A stretch of DNA of 64,000 nucleotides from Nocardia speluncae NBRC 108251 (lineage in GTDB: Bacteria > Actinomycetota > Actinomycetes > Mycobacteriales > Mycobacteriaceae), in the NCBI RefSeq assembly GCF_001613245.1, contig NZ_BDBZ01000033.1, forward strand, positions 62,001 to 126,000. Direction: 5' to 3'. The position numbers and the translations under genes are program-made. The notes under the pieces are model-generated. The model did not search any database and was not told where the DNA came from. It saw only the letters and a list, made by a program, of their open reading frames with translations. Positions 59,984-64,000 of this stretch are shown piece after piece. The number at the start of each line of letters is the position of its first letter. Position 1 is the stretch's first letter.

Positions 59984-61041
59984 CAGGCCACCGTCCCGCC
60001 GGGCAGATATGTCACTTGATCGGGCAATTCCGCATGGGATGCGCCGGGTATCTGCGTGCTCTGAAGATCGGAGAGCACCACGCGCAACAACTGCTCGGCA
60101 CGCATCCGCTGCCATTCCAGCATCGCGTGCGGGCTGAATCTGGCTTCCTCGAACAATGCGACCAGCTCGCGGGCAGAGGCGTCGTGCAGGGCTCCGTGCT
60201 CGAAGGCTCGGGCCAGCACCTCCATGGGAGTATCGGAGGCCAGCGGCGCGGCGGCACGGGCGTGGACGAGCCCGCGTTCCACCGCCAGATAGCAGGCGAT
60301 GATCGCGGTACGCGGGTCCTGGCCGGGAGCGTTCATCGCGGCCAGCCCCATCTCGGCAGCCTTGACCAAGGACAGGGTTTCCGCACGCAACTGCTCGTCG
60401 GTGACGCCCGCGGCCTCCTCGGATTCGGTTCTGCGTTCCCGGCGCTGCGTGTTCACGGTGACGACCACCAGACCTGTCACCGCTACCGCCACCAAAGTCG
60501 CGGCGGCGGCGCTGGCCAGGATCAGGCCGGTGCCGGTGAGGACCGGCTCGTCCTCTTCCATTCCGGGCGGCACAGCAGGCCGGGCGGGCTGTTCGGAACG
60601 CTGTTCCGGTGCCGCCGGAATCTGCTCGCCGGGGCGCTGGAACCCGATGAAATAGACGGCGAAAACAATCGACGCCAGCACTCCGGCAACAGCCAGCGCG
60701 AACAGCACGATCACCCCGAAACGACCGAGCCGCCAGGTCTGTTCGGATTCGTCGGCATCCAGGTCGGGCATGGCCAACGGCAGCCGGTGCTGACTGGCGA
60801 TGACCCCGGCCAGCAACACCACGATCGAGACGGTGAGCAGGACGGGCATGAGGACGACCGATAGCACCGCGGATGCGCCCCCGGCGTTCTCCGCCGGATT
60901 TTGCGGCATCCCCGGAATATGTCCGCGCAGCGCGACAACAGCGCAGAACAGCAGCGCGAACACCGCCACAATGCGCGCGATCAGCGCCCGCGACCCGGCC
61001 AAAACCTCGACTCCACCATGTGTACCGCCAAGAACTGCCAC
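59983..61041 (-). CDS. membrane protein with DUF4129 C-terminus
   Basis: A 352-residue protein with four membrane helices (near 21-38, 58-82, 108-133 and 172-196). Its cytoplasmic C-terminal part carries the DUF4129 pattern (RTAIIACYLAVERGLV and an R-A-FEEARFS segment). DUF4129 proteins partner MoxR and DUF58 proteins in actinobacteria. The start is GTG 61041. It heads the operon; the promoter should lie in 61042-61200. Confidence 0.85.
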   Translation of the reverse strand: MAVLGGTHGGVEVLAGSRALIARIVAVFALLFCAVVALRGHIPGMPQNPAENAGGASAVLSVVLMPVLLTVSIVVLLAGVIASQHRLPLAMPDLDADESEQTWRLGRFGVIVLFALAVAGVLASIVFAVYFIGFQRPGEQIPAAPEQRSEQPARPAVPPGMEEDEPVLTGTGLILASAAAATLVAVAVTGLVVVTVNTQRRERRTESEEAAGVTDEQLRAETLSLVKAAEMGLAAMNAPGQDPRTAIIACYLAVERGLVHARAAAPLASDTPMEVLARAFEHGALHDASARELVALFEEARFSPHAMLEWQRMRAEQLLRVVLSDLQSTQIPGASHAELPDQVTYLPGGTVA

Positions 61042-61516
61042 ATATTTACATGCCCGACGGCCGGTCCGGGAGCGATTCGAGAATATAAATCGACGAGTTT
61101 TCCATCTTTACCAGCCCCTTGCCGGCAAACCTGATGCATATTGCGTAATCGACAGTTATATCTTGTTCCCGACTGTGAAAACTCACAAGTATGCCGGTAC
61201 ACCGGGAACAGACCCGCGAAACGCCCGGCGAAGGGGCCCGACTCGGCCGATGCGGAATCGTGCGGTCGTGCCGGCGGGCCGGCATCGCGCGTCCATCAGG
61301 ATTGACGAAAAGCACGCCCCGGCGCGGCCTCGGCACGCGGGCGCCCCGGGCCGCTACCGACGCGCGCACGACACGAGCACAGTCGCCCAGGGCGCCATCC
61401 GGAGCAGGTCAGCAGCTCGCTGTGCCGCGACGGGCCCGCAAACTCTGCGGACCACGTCGCAGGCGGCACCCGACCGAACCGCGATACGGCTCGGCTCGGG
61501 CCCGCCCGGTAGCGGC
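61042..61516. other. intergenic region before the MoxR operon
   Basis: About 475 bases with no supported gene. An AT-rich stretch at 61125-61195 is the likely promoter of the leftward MoxR operon. The sequence next to the ltp2 stop shows no clear terminator. Confidence 0.5.
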
Positions 61517-62710
61517 TCAGGCGGCGTGGTCGGCGCTGAGCACCAATCCCGAGGTCGGCACCCCGGTACCGGCGGTGACCAGTACGTTCTCCACCTTTTC
61601 GACCTGGTTCACCGAGGTTCCGCGCAATTGCCGAACCCCTTCGGCGATACCGTTCATCCCGTGGATATACGCCTCACCCAATTGTCCGCCATGGGTGTTG
61701 ATCGGTAGTTTTCCACCGATTTCGATTGCCCCGCCGGCAATGAAATCCTTCGCCTCACCACGCCCGCAGAAACCCAGCTCCTCCAGCTGCATGAGCACAA
61801 ATGGAGTGAAGTGGTCGTACAGAATTGCGGTCTGGATATCGTCGGGGCGTAAACCGCTCTGTTGCCACAGCTGGTCACCGACCAGCCCCATTTCCGGAAG
61901 CCCGGTGAGCGCATCGCGGTAATAGCTGGTCATCACGTACTGGTCGGCCCCGCTGCCCTGTGCGGCGGCGGTGATCACGGCAGCCGGGTTGGGCAGGTCC
62001 CGGGCCCGTTCCGCACTGGTCACCACGATCGCGACCCCGCCGTCGGATTCCTGGCAGCAGTCCAGCAGGTGTAGCGGTTCGGCGATCCAGCGCGACTTCT
62101 GGTGGTCTTCGAGGGTGATCGGCTTGTTGTAGAAGAAGGCGTTCGGGTTCACCGCGGCGTGTTTGCGGTCGGCGACGGCGACCCGCCCGAAGTCGGCGCT
62201 CGTCGCGCCGTAGACGTGCATATATCGGCGCGCCACCATGGCGACCTGCGCGGCAGGGGTTCCCAGACCGTGCGGATACGACCAGCCCGCGTCGATCCCG
62301 GACGAGGTCGGCGCCGCGGCCAGCGAGCTGGAGAACTGCCCGAATCGCGATACCGAACGTTCGTTGAACGCCCGGTAGGCCACCACCACATCCGCGACAC
62401 CGGTGGCCACCGCCATCGCCGCCTGCTGCACGGTGGCGCAGGCCGCGCCGCCGCCGTAACCGATATGGCTGAAGAACTTCAGCTGCGGAATACCCGTTGC
62501 CCGCGCGACCGCGACCTGCAGGTTCGTATCCATCGTGAAGGTGGTCAGGCCGTCGACATCGGCCGGGGTGAGTCCGGCGTCGGCGAGCGCGGCGGTCACC
62601 GCTTCCGCGGCCAGCCGCAGTTCGCTACGGCCGGATTCCTTGGAGAAATCGGTGGCGCCGATACCCGCGATGGCGGCCCGGCCGGACAGTGGATGATCTG
62701 AGTTGCTCAC
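61517..62710 (-). CDS. ltp2: Ltp2, steroid side-chain retroaldolase
   Basis: A 397-residue thiolase-fold protein beginning GRAAIAGIGATDFSKESGRS, with GYGGGAACATVQQAAMAV and a C-terminal NTHGGQLGEAYIHGMNG. Ltp2 with the DUF35 part of ChsH2 cleaves the last side-chain intermediate into androstenedione and propionyl-CoA. The start is GTG 62710 (with GAGGAACGC upstream); a longer frame is not family-like. It is followed on the coding strand by no further pathway gene. Confidence 0.93.
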   Translation of the reverse strand: MSNSDHPLSGRAAIAGIGATDFSKESGRSELRLAAEAVTAALADAGLTPADVDGLTTFTMDTNLQVAVARATGIPQLKFFSHIGYGGGAACATVQQAAMAVATGVADVVVAYRAFNERSVSRFGQFSSSLAAAPTSSGIDAGWSYPHGLGTPAAQVAMVARRYMHVYGATSADFGRVAVADRKHAAVNPNAFFYNKPITLEDHQKSRWIAEPLHLLDCCQESDGGVAIVVTSAERARDLPNPAAVITAAAQGSGADQYVMTSYYRDALTGLPEMGLVGDQLWQQSGLRPDDIQTAILYDHFTPFVLMQLEELGFCGRGEAKDFIAGGAIEIGGKLPINTHGGQLGEAYIHGMNGIAEGVRQLRGTSVNQVEKVENVLVTAGTGVPTSGLVLSADHAA

Positions 62711-62765
62711 GCGTTCCTCGTTCCGCGGGCCGCTGCCGCCCTCGCTACGCCTGTATTCCGCTCGC

Positions 62766-63194
62766 TCATGCCGTCCCCCCGCCACACCGCGCGATATCGA
62801 TAACTGCCTTCGCGACGATGTGATCGCCGAGGCTGTCCTTGCCCACGATCTCGAGCTGCACTTCGGAGCCCTCGACGGCCGTCACCTTTCCGGTGAGTGT
62901 GAGGGTGTCGTAGGCGTAGAGCGGCACACCGAGTCGCAGCGAAATGGATTTCACCACCGTGCTCGGACCCGCCCAGTCGGTGACGAACCGCTGCACCAGA
63001 CCGGTATCGGTGAGGATGTTGACGAAAATATCCTTCGAACCGCGCTCGATCGCCTTGTCCCGGTCGTGGTGCACATCCTGGAAATCCCGGGTGGCCAGGG
63101 CGGTGCTGATCACGAAGGTCGGGTCGGCGTGGATCGACAGTTCGGGCAGTTCGGTGCCCACCGCGACGGCCGCCGGGTCGAATGTTGTCGTCAC
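62766..63194 (-). CDS. chsH1: ChsH1, MaoC-like hydratase subunit
   Basis: A 142-residue hotdog protein with HADPTFVISTALATRDFQDVHHDRDKA, in which Asp and His of the hydratase motif are present (DVHHD). It pairs with the MaoC domain of ChsH2 to hydrate the 17-propenoyl-CoA side chain. The GTG at 63194 overlaps the chsH2 stop. ltp2 follows 55 bases downstream. Confidence 0.92.
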   Translation of the reverse strand: MTTTFDPAAVAVGTELPELSIHADPTFVISTALATRDFQDVHHDRDKAIERGSKDIFVNILTDTGLVQRFVTDWAGPSTVVKSISLRLGVPLYAYDTLTLTGKVTAVEGSEVQLEIVGKDSLGDHIVAKAVIDIARCGGGTA

Positions 63195-64000
63195 GGGATC
63201 ACCTTCCAGAACGGCAGCACCGTATCGTCGTCCAGTTTTTCGAAATCGGCGACGACGGCCAGTCCCACGTCGACCTTGCCGGGTTCGATACCGCGCAGTT
63301 CGCCCAGCATCCGCACCCCCTCCTCGAGTTCCACCAGCGCTACCACGAACGGCAGGTCGCGGCCGGGAACCTTGGGGGCGTGGTGCACTACGAAACTGAA
63401 CACGGTGCCCTTGCCGGAGGCGACGACGTAGTCGACCGGTTCGGTCTTGTCCTGCCAGATCGCGGGAACGGGCGGGTGGCGCAGCGTGCCGTCGGGCAGC
63501 TTCTGGATGCGCAGCTCGCGGGCTTTCACCCCGTCCCAGAAGAATTCGGTGTCCTGAGAGACCAGCGGGCGGACGCGGTCGGCTGCCGACGGCTTCGGGG
63601 GCGCACCGGTACCGGGCGCGAATTTCAGGATGCGGAACAGCATTTCGGTGACGAGTTCGTCGCCGACGTACCAGCTGGTGCGGTAGGTGAGGAAGAACCC
63701 TTCGCCCAGCCCGGTCTTCTTCGGGCCCACGATACTGTCCAGCGCGCTGGTGATGTTCACCTCTTCGCCGGGCCGCAGGTAGCGGTGGTAGATCTGTTCG
63801 CAGTTGGTGCCGACCACGGAGGTGTAGCCCGCGGAATCGAGCAGGGCGTTGGTGGCTTCCATGGGATCGTCGGCCGGGCGGCTGCCGCCCAGCCCCAGCA
63901 TGGTCCACACCTGGGCCATGGCCGGCGGAGCGACGATCCCGTCGAACCCGGCCGCCGCGGCGGCGGCCTCGTCGACGTACACCGGGTTGGTATCGCCCAG
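63191..64000 (-). CDS. chsH2: ChsH2, hydratase/DUF35 protein (N-terminus outside the window)
   Basis: The frame is open to base 64000, showing 269 C-terminal residues. An N-terminal MaoC hotdog part (HPPVPAIWQDK and AGYTSVVGTNCEQIYHRYLRPGEEV) is followed by a DUF35/OB part (VVASGKGTVFSFVVHHAP and RMLGELRGIEPGKVDVG). The first forms the hydratase with ChsH1; the second binds Ltp2 for the retroaldol cleavage. The start lies to the right of the window, about 40 residues away by comparison with the M. tuberculosis protein. Confidence 0.92.
   Translation of the reverse strand: MGDTNPVYVDEAAAAAAGFDGIVAPPAMAQVWTMLGLGGSRPADDPMEATNALLDSAGYTSVVGTNCEQIYHRYLRPGEEVNITSALDSIVGPKKTGLGEGFFLTYRTSWYVGDELVTEMLFRILKFAPGTGAPPKPSAADRVRPLVSQDTEFFWDGVKARELRIQKLPDGTLRHPPVPAIWQDKTEPVDYVVASGKGTVFSFVVHHAPKVPGRDLPFVVALVELEEGVRMLGELRGIEPGKVDVGLAVVADFEKLDDDTVLPFWKVIP

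Noticed and set aside
1..64000. tRNA, rRNA or riboswitch genes
   Set aside because: Reading both strands I found no tRNA-like cloverleaf, rRNA segment or known riboswitch core that I could support; a covariance-model search was not possible here.

Overview
The window is high-GC actinobacterial chromosome, most likely from a Nocardia or a close relative in the Mycobacteriales. Evidence for this is a steroid-degradation gene set in nearly the same order as M. tuberculosis Rv3548c-Rv3570c, boxes matching the published KstR and KstR2 operators, WXG100 proteins, an XRE(DUF5753)-DUF397 pair, secreted LIP-type lipases and an AlkB hydroxylase. The species is inferred, not demonstrated.

Core theme: steroid catabolism in four blocks. 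(1) 3.1-8.5 kb: two SDR genes read left, and echA20-ipdA-ipdB-ipdC read right from a shared KstR2 box. (2) 14.8-25.3 kb: fadA6 and kstR2, then ipdF-fadE30 divergent from fadD3-echA-fadE31-fadE32-fadE33 across a perfect KstR2 box. Blocks 1 and 2 degrade the last two rings (HIP). (3) 28.5-33.9 kb: kshA with a small CxxC protein, divergent from hsaA-hsaD-hsaC-hsaB, with a KstR box for each direction; this opens and cleaves rings A and B. (4) 48.5-52.8 kb: a KstD-like flavoprotein divergent from kstD and a MaoC hydratase, with KstR boxes. At 61.5-64 kb ltp2-chsH1-chsH2 (side-chain removal) run off the right edge.

Between these blocks are accessory insertions. 0-2.4 kb: membrane protein, ImmA/IrrE peptidase and a Gly-Ser-Ala repeat protein. 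8.5-14.7 kb: PIN toxin pair, a TetR/cupin/NmrA locus around a 44-bp inverted repeat, a truncated SDR, a secreted lipase with a KstR2-like box, and an MFS/MarR pair. 25.4-28.4 kb: two toxin-antitoxin pairs and a secreted protein preceded by a perfect KstR box. 33.9-41.3 kb: TetR-, MerR- and XRE-associated small loci. 42.7-48.4 kb: a degraded region of WXG100 and polymorphic-toxin genes, including a broken CdiA-like toxin with an intact downstream candidate immunity gene. 52.9-61.0 kb: secreted lipases, alkane monooxygenase and a MoxR-DUF58-DUF4129 operon.

Two regulators define the steroid circuit. KstR boxes mark the ring A/B and KstD genes, and KstR2 boxes mark the HIP genes. Both box types also occur upstream of secreted proteins not usually listed as pathway members (26988-28409 and 11956-12897); these are the most testable leads in the window.
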